Program-made: the position numbers and the translations under genes | Part shown: one piece after another, positions 53,133 to 61,101 of the stretch | Layout: each line of letters opens with the position of its first letter | Numbering within the stretch: position 1 is the stretch's first letter | DNA from: Erwinia sp. SLM-02 | Lineage (GTDB): Bacteria > Pseudomonadota > Gammaproteobacteria > Enterobacterales > Enterobacteriaceae | Assembly: GCF_037450285.1 (NCBI RefSeq) | Contig: NZ_JAQISN010000001.1 | Location: 434,001-498,000, forward strand | DNA length: 64,000 nt | Reading direction: 5' to 3' | Notes under the pieces: model-generated | Told to the model about the DNA's origin: nothing | The model's database searches: none | What the model saw: only the letters and a program-made list of their open reading frames with translations

Positions 53133-53639
53133 ATGAATTACGACTTCAAAATGATGCAGTCGCCGGTTGGCGAGCTTAAGCTGGTCGCCTCTGAACGCGG
53201 TCTGGTTGCCGTACTGTGGGAAAATGACGATCCTAAACGCGTACGCTTTCTGCCGCAGGTTGAACAGCCCGATAACCCCATCCTGCTGGAAGCGGAACGC
53301 CAGCTGTGGGAATACTTTTCGGGCAAGCGGCGGAAATTTGACCTGCCCCTGGAGTTTGTGGGGACGGAGTTCCAGAAACAGGTCTGGGCGGCGCTGGTCA
53401 GCATCCCCTATGGCGAGACCCGTAGCTATGGCGACATCGCGCGTCAGATTGGTAATCCAACGGCGGTACGCGCGGTCGGCGCCGCTAACGGACGTAACCC
53501 GCTTTCTATCATTGCCCCCTGCCATCGGGTCATTGGCACCAATGGTAAACTGACCGGTTTTGCCGGCGGTCTGCAGACCAAAGCCTTTCTGCTGCGCATT
53601 GAGGGAGGCGGTCAGCTGTGGCCGGAAGAGGCGCTTTAA
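53133..53639 (+). CDS. ogt: Ogt, methylated-DNA--protein-cysteine methyltransferase
   Basis: Suicide repair of O6-alkylguanine and O4-alkylthymine. The protein is 168 residues (E. coli Ogt 171). The acceptor Cys130 lies in IAPCHRVIG; the DNA-binding part is SYGDIARQIGNPTAVRAVGAANGRNP. The ATG at 53133 is chosen because AAGGAGG precedes it; an upstream extension to 53082 lacks support. It is divergent from the Ada-AraC-AlkA fusion, forming a two-gene alkylation-repair locus. Confidence 0.94.
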   Translation: MNYDFKMMQSPVGELKLVASERGLVAVLWENDDPKRVRFLPQVEQPDNPILLEAERQLWEYFSGKRRKFDLPLEFVGTEFQKQVWAALVSIPYGETRSYGDIARQIGNPTAVRAVGAANGRNPLSIIAPCHRVIGTNGKLTGFAGGLQTKAFLLRIEGGGQLWPEEAL

Positions 53640-53706
53640 CGATCGGCATCACATCCTGGGGTGAAAATGAAAAACTCAGCGACATTGCTCTATATTTCAG
53701 CTATCG

Positions 53707-53724
53707 TGTTTAGCATATAAAACA
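53707..53724. promoter_or_regulatory. Probable NadR operator upstream of nadA
   Basis: TGTTTAGCATATAAAACA matches the NadR box TGTTTA-N6-TAAACA in 11 of 12 positions and lies 75 bp before nadA. NadR would repress NAD synthesis and transport genes when NAD is plentiful. Confidence 0.75.
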
Positions 53725-53798
53725 AACCAGCCGAAGAGTTGGCGCCGGACGCGGTTCCAGGGCCGTTTCGGTTAAGTTGAAAAAACGAGAGTTGCACT

Positions 53799-54860
53799 AT
53801 GAGCCTGATGTTTAATCCCGAAGACGCCATCTATCCGTTTCCGCCTAAACCGGCAAAACTGTCCGACGATGAAAAGCAGTTTTACCGTGCGAAGATTAAA
53901 CGCCTGCTCAAAGAGCGGGATGCGGTCATGGTTGCCCACTACTACACCGACCCGGAAATTCAGTCACTGGCAGAAGAAACCGGTGGGTGTATCTCAGACT
54001 CGCTGGAAATGGCGCGTTTCGGCAGCCAGCACCCGGCCTCCACGCTGCTGGTGGCCGGCGTGCGTTTTATGGGTGAAACCGCCAAAATCCTCAGTCCGGA
54101 AAAAACCATTCTGATGCCCACGCTGCAGGCCGAGTGCTCGCTGGATCTCGGCTGCCCCATCGACGAGTTCAGCCGGTTCTGCGACGCGCATCCGGACCGG
54201 ACCGTGGTGGTTTATGCTAATACCTCCGCGGCGGTTAAGGCCCGTGCTGACTGGGTCGTCACCTCCAGCATTGCCGTTGAGCTGATCGAACATCTCGACA
54301 GCCTGGGAGAAAAAATCATCTGGGCACCCGACCGCCATCTGGGACAGTACGTGACGCGTAAAAGCGGGGCTGATGTGCTGTGCTGGCAGGGGGCCTGTAT
54401 CGTTCACGACGAATTCAAAACTCAGGCGCTGCAGCAAATGAAGGCGCTCTACCCGGAAGCGGCCGTGCTGGTCCATCCCGAGTCGCCGCAGGCGATCGTC
54501 GACCTGGCCGATGCGGTGGGATCGACCAGCCAGCTGATTCAGGCCGCGCAGACCATGCCGCATAAAAAAATGATCGTCGCCACCGATCGCGGCATCTTTT
54601 ACAAAATGCAGCAGGCCTGCCCGGATAAGGAGCTGCTGGAAGCACCAACGGCAGGCGAGGGCGCAACCTGCCGCAGCTGCGCGCACTGCCCGTGGATGGC
54701 GATGAACGGCCTTAAAGCGATTGCCGACGGACTGGAGCAGGGGGGCAGTGCCCACGAGATACACGTTGACGAGGCGCTGCGTCAGGGCGCATTGATCCCG
54801 CTGAATCGTATGCTAACCTTTGCTGCACAACTCAAACTTAAGGTTAAGGGTAACGCCTGA
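53799..54860 (+). CDS. nadA: NadA, quinolinate synthase
   Basis: 4Fe-4S enzyme condensing iminoaspartate with dihydroxyacetone-P in NAD synthesis. The protein is 353 residues (E. coli 347). Cluster cysteines are visible in LQAECSLDLGCP, LCWQGACIVHDEF and CRSCAHCPWMAMN. The YYTDPEIQSLAEETGG and HPESP regions belong to the substrate sites. pnuC follows after 28 bp, as in E. coli. Confidence 0.97.
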   Translation: MSLMFNPEDAIYPFPPKPAKLSDDEKQFYRAKIKRLLKERDAVMVAHYYTDPEIQSLAEETGGCISDSLEMARFGSQHPASTLLVAGVRFMGETAKILSPEKTILMPTLQAECSLDLGCPIDEFSRFCDAHPDRTVVVYANTSAAVKARADWVVTSSIAVELIEHLDSLGEKIIWAPDRHLGQYVTRKSGADVLCWQGACIVHDEFKTQALQQMKALYPEAAVLVHPESPQAIVDLADAVGSTSQLIQAAQTMPHKKMIVATDRGIFYKMQQACPDKELLEAPTAGEGATCRSCAHCPWMAMNGLKAIADGLEQGGSAHEIHVDEALRQGALIPLNRMLTFAAQLKLKVKGNA

Positions 54861-54888
54861 GCCGTGCTCTTCAGGATAAGGTGGCTAT

Positions 54889-55590
54889 ATGGATTTCTTC
54901 AGTACCTCAAATATTCTGGTTCATATTCCTCTCGGCAGCGGCGGTTACGATCTCTCGTGGATCGAGGCTATTGGTACCCTGGCCGGTCTGCTGTGCATCT
55001 GGCTGGCAAGCCTGGAAAAGATCGTCAACTACGCGTTTGGCCTGCTTAACGTTACGCTCTTCGCCGCGATCTTTTTCCAGATCCAACTGTATGCCAGCCT
55101 GCTGCTTCAGCTGTTTTTCTTCGTTGCCAATATTTACGGCTGGTATGCCTGGAGCCGCCAGACCAGTGATAATCAGCAGGTGCTGAGGATCCGCTGGATG
55201 CCGCTGCCTAAGGCGCTGATCTGTGCAGTGGTCTGCGTGGTGGCGATTGGGCTGATGACGGTGTACATCGACCCGGTCTTTGCCTTCCTGACGCGAACGT
55301 CGGTTTCGCTGATGCAGGGAATGGGACTGAACGTGGTGATGCCTGAGCTACAGCCGGATGCCTTCCCCTTCTGGGATTCGTGCATGATGGTGCTGTCGAT
55401 TGCGGCGATGATCCTGATGACGCGGAAATACGTTGAGAACTGGCTGTTATGGGTGGTGATCAACATCATCAGCGTGATGATTTTTGCCCGACAGGGGGTT
55501 TATGCGATGGCGCTGGAATATGTCATCCTGACGGTAATCGCCCTGAACGGTTCGTGGCTGTGGATTAAAAGCGCGCGCCAGCGCGCTTAA
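54889..55590 (+). CDS. pnuC: PnuC, nicotinamide riboside transporter
   Basis: Inner-membrane importer of nicotinamide riboside by facilitated diffusion, coupled to intracellular phosphorylation by NadR. The protein is 233 residues (E. coli 239) with about seven helices. Conserved stretches include WIEAIGTLAGLLCIWLASLEKIVNYAFGL, NIYGWYAWSR and ENWLLWVVINIISV. Probably co-transcribed with nadA under NadR. Confidence 0.95.
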   Translation: MDFFSTSNILVHIPLGSGGYDLSWIEAIGTLAGLLCIWLASLEKIVNYAFGLLNVTLFAAIFFQIQLYASLLLQLFFFVANIYGWYAWSRQTSDNQQVLRIRWMPLPKALICAVVCVVAIGLMTVYIDPVFAFLTRTSVSLMQGMGLNVVMPELQPDAFPFWDSCMMVLSIAAMILMTRKYVENWLLWVVINIISVMIFARQGVYAMALEYVILTVIALNGSWLWIKSARQRA

Positions 55591-55603
55591 CCGTTACCAC
55601 GGC

Positions 55604-55635
55604 GCGGCAGGCGGGCGATAAATACCGCCTGCCGC
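55604..55635. terminator. Hairpin between convergent pnuC and zitB
   Basis: GCGGCAGGCGG (55604-55614) and CCGCCTGCCGC (55625-55635) form a perfect 11-bp stem with a 10-nt loop. There is no T tract on either side. Confidence 0.6.
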
Positions 55636-55649
55636 AGTGACAATAGCCA

Positions 55650-56582
55650 CTAGTGATTATGGCCGTGCTGGCTGTGGTTTTCGCCCTGAATCCAGTGCTC
55701 ATCACAATCATCGCTGTCGCAGCGCTGATACTCCATCTGAACGGTCGCATGCTCAATCTGATAGTCTTCATGCAGATAGCGATGAATACGCTGCAAAAGC
55801 GCGTCATGATCGCGGGGCGGTATCACCTGCACATGCAGCGTAATCACCGGTTTTTCCCCCACCTGCCAGAGATGAACATGATGCACATTACGCACTTCAG
55901 GAATGTTCAGCGTCAGCGATCGCTGTAGCTTGTCGACATCTATATGCTGCGGCGCACCTTCCAGCAGTTCATGGGTACTCTCTTTAATCAGCATCCAGCC
56001 GCTGCGCAGCACCAGCATTGAAACCAGGACCGAAAGGATAGGGTCAATCGGCGTCCAGCCGGTGAACATAACGATCACCGCCGCGGCGATAGCGCCAACC
56101 GAGCCCAGCAGATCCCCCAGCACATGCAAAGCCGCCGCACGCACATTGAGATTTTTTTCACTGCTGCCGCGATGCAGCAGCCAGAAAGAGAGGATGTTAG
56201 CCAGCAGGCCGCCAACGGCAATCACCAACATCATACCGCCCGCAATGGGCTGAGGATGGGTGAAGCGCTGAATCGCTTCCCAGACAATCAGCACGGTAAT
56301 CACCAGCAGGGCAATAGCATTCACGAACGCGGCCAGCGTCGTTAAGCGCAGCAAACCAAATGAATGGCGTTTATTCGGGCGACGTTGGGCGAACTGAATG
56401 GCCATTAGCGCAACCAGCAGCGCGGCAGCATCGGTGAGCATGTGTCCGGCATCTGCCAGCAGCGCCAGTGAGCCTGAAAGAAGGCCGCCGACGACTTCAG
56501 CGACCATGTAGATTGCAGTAACCAGGAAGGCCGCCAACAGGCGGGATCGGTTTCCATCCGCAGCAGAATGACTGTGTGCCAT
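55650..56582 (-). CDS. zitB: ZitB, zinc efflux protein (CDF family)
   Basis: Proton-coupled zinc exporter of the inner membrane. The protein is 310 residues (E. coli 313) with six helices. The metal-binding motif HMLTDAAAL in helix 2 (ALLADAGHMLTDA) and HVLGDLLGS in helix 5 are conserved; the C-terminal cytosolic domain is HVQVIPPRDHD-like and ends His-rich (GENHSQHGHNH). It starts MAHSHS, a His-rich N-terminus. Confidence 0.95.
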   Translation of the reverse strand: MAHSHSAADGNRSRLLAAFLVTAIYMVAEVVGGLLSGSLALLADAGHMLTDAAALLVALMAIQFAQRRPNKRHSFGLLRLTTLAAFVNAIALLVITVLIVWEAIQRFTHPQPIAGGMMLVIAVGGLLANILSFWLLHRGSSEKNLNVRAAALHVLGDLLGSVGAIAAAVIVMFTGWTPIDPILSVLVSMLVLRSGWMLIKESTHELLEGAPQHIDVDKLQRSLTLNIPEVRNVHHVHLWQVGEKPVITLHVQVIPPRDHDALLQRIHRYLHEDYQIEHATVQMEYQRCDSDDCDEHWIQGENHSQHGHNH

Positions 56583-56767
56583 AGGTATCCGGTTGAGTGA
56601 ACAGACGTTTAATCCACTATATTAATGGATTCGGTGCAACATTTGTATTCTGCTGTCTGTACTCATCGTTCTGACGACAGGGTCATCAACGCGCTGCAGG
56701 CAGCCGCCGTGGGAAAGGGAACACCGGGGTCGATAACCGACCCCGGTATCACAGTGACAACATATTG

Positions 56768-57091
56768 TTACTGCGTGGTGCCATCCGTTTTATGGTTGGC
56801 ATCGTCACCCACTTTTTTACTGATATCCGGGCATTTACCGTCTTTACACTGTGAATTTTTATGAACTTCTTCGGCATTCATATCCTGATGCGTAGCGCTG
56901 GAATCGCCGGTATTGATTTTACTGTTATCAACGTTGTTAGGCTGAAGATTCTGTTTCGCATCCGGTGCTTTAGCCCCGGCATCTGCGGCTGCGTTAGCTG
57001 CACCGTTGTTGCTGCTGGTATCTGCGGCCATTGCCGTTGCACTACCCAGGGACATTGCTGCTGTGAGGAAGATAATGGCGAACTTATTCAT
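56768..57091 (-). CDS. ybgS: YbgS-like small periplasmic protein
   Basis: A 107-residue secreted protein with a signal peptide ending TAMAAD near residue 23. It matches E. coli YbgS (126 residues) in NAAADAGAKAPDAKQNLQPN, NVDN, CKDGKCPDISKK and the terminal KTDGTTQ; a Gly/Ser/Met-rich middle part of the E. coli protein is missing. Two cysteines may form a disulfide. GGAG lies 7 nt before this ATG (an ATG one codon earlier is also possible). Neighbours zitB and aroG are the same as in E. coli. Function unknown. Confidence 0.85.
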   Translation of the reverse strand: MNKFAIIFLTAAMSLGSATAMAADTSSNNGAANAAADAGAKAPDAKQNLQPNNVDNSKINTGDSSATHQDMNAEEVHKNSQCKDGKCPDISKKVGDDANHKTDGTTQ

Positions 57092-57380
57092 CATTGTGCT
57101 CCATTGAGTTCTGAGTATTAACCAAACCTGCTAAACGGTTTGAAAAGAAATTATCCTGTTGAGAAATAAAGCTCCATAAAGATAACTACTGGCAATCATT
57201 AATGGTGCCAATTCCATTTTTCCAGATATTTACATTTAAAATTGTAGTAAAGCGAAGTAGAAAATCAAATTTACCCGCAAAATCTTCAGGGAAAGGCGAT
57301 TTACAGCGCCGGAGACTCACGATAGATTGGAGCAGATGCGCCTGGTGTGCACTTCGGCAATGAATTAACCTGGAACTATT
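57092..57380 (+). promoter_or_regulatory. aroG upstream region
   Basis: This non-coding gap of 289 bp is AT-rich near ybgS and contains TTTACA at 57229-57234, half of a TyrR box (TGTAAA-N6-TTTACA). E. coli aroG is TyrR-repressed, but no complete box was found here by eye. Confidence 0.35.
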
Positions 57381-58433
57381 ATGAATTATCAGAACGATGA
57401 CTTAAGAATCAAAGAGATAAAAGAATTATTACCTCCTGTTGCTCTGTTTGAAAAATTCCCTGCCACGGATAAGGCTGCTGACACAGTATTCCGCGCCCGC
57501 CAGGCCATTCATCAGATCCTGCAGCAGCAGGACGATCGCCTGCTGGTGGTGATCGGTCCGTGTTCTATTCACGATGTCACCGCGGCAAAAGAGTATGCCG
57601 GACGCCTGCTCAAGCTGCGTGAAGAGCTTAGCGATTCGCTGGAAGTGGTGATGCGCGTCTATTTTGAAAAGCCGCGTACCACGGTCGGCTGGAAGGGGCT
57701 GATTAACGATCCCCATATGGACGGCAGCTACCAGATCAACGATGGACTGCGTATTGCACGTAAGCTGCTGGTGGATATCAACGACAGCGGCCTGCCCGCA
57801 GCCGGTGAGTTTCTCGATATGATCACCCCGCAGTACGTTGGCGATCTGATGAGCTGGGGTGCCATTGGCGCGCGTACCACGGAGTCTCAGGTACACCGTG
57901 AGCTTTCTTCCGGCCTTTCCTGCCCGGTTGGTTTCAAAAACGGTACAGACGGCACGATTAAAGTCGCCATTGATGCGATTGGTGCCGCCGGTGCGCCGCA
58001 CTGTTTCCTGTCGGTGACCAAGCACGGTCATTCCGCGATTGTGGAAACCAGCGGCAATCAGGATTGCCACATTATTTTGCGCGGCGGCAAAGAGCCAAAC
58101 TACAGCGCACATCACGTCAGTGCGGTGAAGAGCGGTCTTGAGAAAGCCGGCCTGCCGGCGCAGGTGATGGTTGATTTCAGCCATGCGAACAGCAGCAAGC
58201 AGTTTAAAAAGCAGCTGGATGTTTCAACGGATGTGGCGGAGCAGATTGCTTCGGGCGAGCGGGCGATCATGGGTGTGATGATTGAGAGCCATCTGGTTGA
58301 GGGTAACCAGAGCCTGGAGAGCGGTGAACCGCTGGTTTACGGTAAAAGCGTGACCGACGGCTGCATTGGCTGGGAAGATACTGAAACCGTGCTGCGCCAG
58401 CTGGCGACGGCGGTGAAAGCGCGCCGCGGGTAA
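57381..58433 (+). CDS. aroG: AroG, Phe-sensitive DAHP synthase
   Basis: Condenses PEP and erythrose-4-P, the first step of aromatic amino acid synthesis. The protein is 350 residues, the E. coli length. Characteristic stretches are MNYQNDDLRIKEIKELLPP, VVIGPCSIHD (metal-ligand Cys near 61), RVYFEKPRTTVGWKGLINDP, GARTTESQVHRELSSGLSCPVGFKNGT and VDFSHANSSKQ. The aroG-type N-terminus indicates the Phe-inhibited isoenzyme. Confidence 0.97.
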   Translation: MNYQNDDLRIKEIKELLPPVALFEKFPATDKAADTVFRARQAIHQILQQQDDRLLVVIGPCSIHDVTAAKEYAGRLLKLREELSDSLEVVMRVYFEKPRTTVGWKGLINDPHMDGSYQINDGLRIARKLLVDINDSGLPAAGEFLDMITPQYVGDLMSWGAIGARTTESQVHRELSSGLSCPVGFKNGTDGTIKVAIDAIGAAGAPHCFLSVTKHGHSAIVETSGNQDCHIILRGGKEPNYSAHHVSAVKSGLEKAGLPAQVMVDFSHANSSKQFKKQLDVSTDVAEQIASGERAIMGVMIESHLVEGNQSLESGEPLVYGKSVTDGCIGWEDTETVLRQLATAVKARRG

Positions 58434-58456
58434 TGTCCGATTAGCGGTGGGCGGTG

Positions 58457-58550
58457 GTGCCTGAGCAGGTTTGCATTTGCTACTGCAACAGGCCTGAACT
58501 AACGATATCACCAGTTGGCTCTGAAGTTGCGACCCATAGTGCCTGAGCAG
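58457..58550 (+). repeat. 12-bp direct repeat flanking element A's left side
   Basis: GTGCCTGAGCAG occurs at 58457-58468 and at 58539-58550, the second copy ending where the outer stem of element A begins. The segment between includes a small hairpin TTGCA/TGCAA. It could be a trace of insertion or part of the element. Confidence 0.5.
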
Positions 58551-58741
58551 ACGGGTCGCTGCCCGCTTCGGCGGTCCTCGCGCCGCTTTGCGGTACCCTC
58601 ACTCCGTTCGTCAGCCTCGCGGACCAGCACAGACGGGGCGTCCTGCCCCGGCTGTGCTTTTCGGCCGCGTCCATGCGGCCAAATCCTGGCTTCCTTTCTC
58701 CGCTCAGCGCTGTGGATTGCCCGTCGGGGCAGCAACCCGTC
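58550..58741 (+). repeat. Structured element, copy A (plus orientation)
   Basis: About 192 nt of GC-rich sequence folding into nested hairpins. The outer stem pairs GACGGGTCGCTGCCCG (58550-58565) with CGGGGCAGCAACCCGTC (58725-58741), one mismatch and one bulge. Inside are GGTCC...GGACC (58573-58577 with 58621-58625), a hairpin CGGGGC/GCCCCG with loop GTCCT inside GCACAG/CTGTGC (58627-58657), GGCCGC/GCGGCC, and CCGC-TCAGCGCT-GTGG near the 3' side. A second, inverted copy with different stems but the same loops lies at 58827-59026. Reading frames here on either strand look spurious. Confidence 0.7.
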
Positions 58742-58826
58742 CGCGCTGTGACTCTGGAGTTTTCTTCAGGTCGGATAACATTTTAAATGGCTTCCCTGGC
58801 AGCGATAACAATGCTCTGAAGGTGCA

Positions 58827-59026
58827 CAGCCTCTGCCGGGGATCCCGGGCAATCCGCAGCGCTGAGGCGGAAGCAGCTGGCCAGGAGACACCGACAGGAC
58901 GTCGGTGTCAGGCGAAGTCGGGTCAGGGATGACACGTCTTCGGCGGTCCGACCGGCCGGATGCTGAAAGCGAAGGCATCACGCAGCGCGTGGCGCGAGGA
59001 CCGGCCGGAAGCCCCGGCAGAGGCTG
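58827..59026 (-). repeat. Structured element, copy B (minus orientation)
   Basis: On the minus strand this 200-nt element mirrors copy A. Its outer stem, CAGCCTCTGCCGGGG with CCCCGGCAGAGGCTG, is a perfect 15 bp but unlike that of copy A. It shares GGTCCTCGCGCC near the 5' side, a hairpin with the same GTCCT loop on a different 8-9-bp stem (ACACCGAC/GTCGGTGT, 58888-58908), TCCTGGC, the CCGC(C)TCAGCGCTG(C)GG hairpin and GGATTGCCCG. Stems that change while pairing is kept suggest selection on structure. Confidence 0.7.
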
Positions 59027-59095
59027 GGAATCCTACACGGTTTCATCAGCGACAGAATCGCCGTCCCGACCCGGCCCTGTCCCCAAATCGCAGGC

Positions 59096-59124
59096 AAAAA
59101 AAACCGCCATCTCAACGACGGCGG
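59096..59124 (-). terminator. Rho-independent terminator of gpmA
   Basis: On the minus strand CCGCC (59124-59120) pairs with GGCGG (59108-59104), followed by a run of eight T (the A tract 59096-59103). It lies 40 bp after the gpmA stop. Confidence 0.8.
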
Positions 59125-59163
59125 CTTAATTAACTTAGCGAATCTCTACCTCTCGGCAGAAAA

Positions 59164-59916
59164 TTACTTCGCTTTACCCTGGTTTGCTACGGCCGCTGCT
59201 TTCGCTGCGATCTCGTCAGCATCACCCAGATAGTAGTGCTTAATCGGCTTGAAGTTTTCATCGAACTCATACACCAACGGCACGCCGGTTGGGATGTTCA
59301 GTTCCAGAATCTCTTCTTCGCTCATGTTGTCCAGGTATTTCACCAGCGCGCGCAGGGAGTTACCGTGAGCAGCAATGATCACTTTCTCGCCGCTTTTCAT
59401 GCGTGGCAGAATAGATTCGTTCCAGTAAGGCAGAACGCGATCGATAGTCAGCGCCAGGCTCTCGGTGGTTGGCAGCTGCTCTGCGGTCAGTGACGCATAG
59501 CGCGGGTCGTGGCCAGGGAAACGCTCATCGGCACGATCCAGTTCCGGTGGAGTCACCGCAAAACCACGACGCCACTGCTTAACCTGCTCGTCACCGTATT
59601 TGTTCGCGGTTTCCGCTTTATCCAGGCCCTGCAGCGCACCGTAGTGACGCTCGTTCAGACGCCATGATTTCTCAACCGGCAGCCAAACCTGATCCACTTC
59701 GTCCAGAATGTTCCACAGCGTGTGGATGGCACGTTTCAGCACGGAGGTGTAAGCAAAATCGAAGGTGAAGCCTTCTTTTTTCAGCAGTTGACCCGCTGCT
59801 TTAGCTTCGGTGCGGCCTTTATCAGACAGATCAACGTCGTACCAACCGGTAAAGCGGTTTTCGTTGTTCCACTGGCTTTCGCCGTGACGCACCAGAACCA
59901 GCTTAGTTACAGCCAT
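59164..59916 (-). CDS. gpmA: GpmA, 2,3-bisphosphoglycerate-dependent phosphoglycerate mutase
   Basis: Interconverts 3- and 2-phosphoglycerate in glycolysis. The protein is 250 residues, the E. coli length. The phosphohistidine His11 lies in VLVRHGESQWN; the second active His lies in AAHGNSLRALVKYL. Conserved NRFTGWYDVDLSDKG and ERHYGALQGLDKAE are visible. A Fur-box-like sequence lies in the promoter region. Confidence 0.98.
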   Translation of the reverse strand: MAVTKLVLVRHGESQWNNENRFTGWYDVDLSDKGRTEAKAAGQLLKKEGFTFDFAYTSVLKRAIHTLWNILDEVDQVWLPVEKSWRLNERHYGALQGLDKAETANKYGDEQVKQWRRGFAVTPPELDRADERFPGHDPRYASLTAEQLPTTESLALTIDRVLPYWNESILPRMKSGEKVIIAAHGNSLRALVKYLDNMSEEEILELNIPTGVPLVYEFDENFKPIKHYYLGDADEIAAKAAAVANQGKAK

Positions 59917-59948
59917 AGCTTAACTCCTTAATAACTTTACGTTTCTAT

Positions 59949-59967
59949 GATAATGGGAATCGGTAAA
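59949..59967. promoter_or_regulatory. Candidate Fur box upstream of gpmA
   Basis: GATAATGGGAATCGGTAAA matches the 19-bp Fur consensus GATAATGATAATCATTATC at 13 positions. It lies 33 bp upstream of gpmA. E. coli gpmA has been reported as Fur-regulated. Confidence 0.4.
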
Positions 59968-60072
59968 CTGCCGGAGCCTGCGCGCGACAATTTTAATGTG
60001 CATTACCATAGCTGAAATCTGCGCAGCGCGTAAGCCCGTCTCGCATGCGTTGCGCGATTTTCATGCGCTTTA

Positions 60073-61101
60073 TCAAACTGCAATCAACTGGTAACGCGTG
60101 ACCGACTGATACGATTCACCTGGCGCAAGCCAACAGTCCGGCTGCGGCCATTCAGGGTGATTAGGCGAGTCGGGCAGGAACTCACTCTCCAGCGCAATGC
60201 CCTGGAAAGCATTATAGACCCCCTGTTCGCGGGCCGGGGTGCCCTCAAGGTAATTCCCGCTGTAAAGCTGCAAAGCCGGCGCCGTAGTAAATACCTTAAG
60301 CTGGAGCTGACCGTCCGCAGACCACAGCTCGGCGGCCGGTTCCGGCGAGTCATTTAGCAGGTAAGCGTGGTCGTAGCCTTTCACCTTCTGCTGATCGGCA
60401 TCTTTCAGGAAATCCTGCACGATGCTTTTCGGCTGACGGAAATCGAAACCGTTGCCTTCTACCGCTTTTAATGGGGCAGAAGGGATACCTTCACCGTCCA
60501 CCGGCAGATAGTAATCGGCATTCAGCCGCAGGCGATGCTGGCGTGCATCCCCGTGTTCCGCATCCAGATTGAAATAGGCGTGATTGGTCAGATTTACCGG
60601 GCAGGGCTTATCCACCGTCGCCTGGTAGCTGATTGACAGCGTATTGTCATCGTCCAGATGATAGCGCAGTGAGACGATCAGCTCGCCGGGGAAACCCTGA
60701 TCGCCGTCGGGCGAATCAAGGCGATATTCCACCTCGCTTTCACTCTGGCAGACGATCTGCCAGCGACGATGGCTGAAGCCTTCAGGACCGCCGTGCAGCT
60801 GATGACTGCCCTGATTGGCACTCAGTTCGATCGTCTCGCCGTTCAGCATCAGCCGCGAATGGGCGATACGGTTGGCATAGCGGCCCACCGTCGCGCCGAG
60901 GTAGGCAGACTGATGAAGGTAGTCGGAAGGCGTAGCGCAGCCCAGCAGCGCTTCGCGCACGCTGCCGTCGCGCATCGGAACGCGAGCGGAAAGCCACGTT
61001 GCGCCCCAGTCCATAAATGTGGCCACCATGCCGTTGCCGTTGCGCAGGGTGGTGATGCGCCACGGCTGTCCGTCCGGGGCGTGAGAATCGGGTTTTAGCA
61101 T
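60073..61101 (-). CDS. galM: GalM, aldose 1-epimerase (mutarotase)
   Basis: Interconverts alpha- and beta-galactose before phosphorylation. The protein is 342 residues (E. coli 346). Catalytic regions are NLTNHAYFNLD (His) and the Glu in LQLYSGNYLEGTP/GIALESEFLPDSPN. It overlaps galK by 7 bp; last gene of galTKM. Confidence 0.95.
   Translation of the reverse strand: MLKPDSHAPDGQPWRITTLRNGNGMVATFMDWGATWLSARVPMRDGSVREALLGCATPSDYLHQSAYLGATVGRYANRIAHSRLMLNGETIELSANQGSHQLHGGPEGFSHRRWQIVCQSESEVEYRLDSPDGDQGFPGELIVSLRYHLDDDNTLSISYQATVDKPCPVNLTNHAYFNLDAEHGDARQHRLRLNADYYLPVDGEGIPSAPLKAVEGNGFDFRQPKSIVQDFLKDADQQKVKGYDHAYLLNDSPEPAAELWSADGQLQLKVFTTAPALQLYSGNYLEGTPAREQGVYNAFQGIALESEFLPDSPNHPEWPQPDCWLAPGESYQSVTRYQLIAV

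Noticed and set aside
57092..57380. Full TyrR box for aroG
   Set aside because: Only the TTTACA half was found; the position 6 bp upstream does not match TGTAAA.
58480..59129. Several short open frames on both strands in the aroG-gpmA gap
   Set aside because: They follow the stems of the structured elements, lack ribosome sites and resemble no family. GC-rich inverted repeats create such frames by chance.
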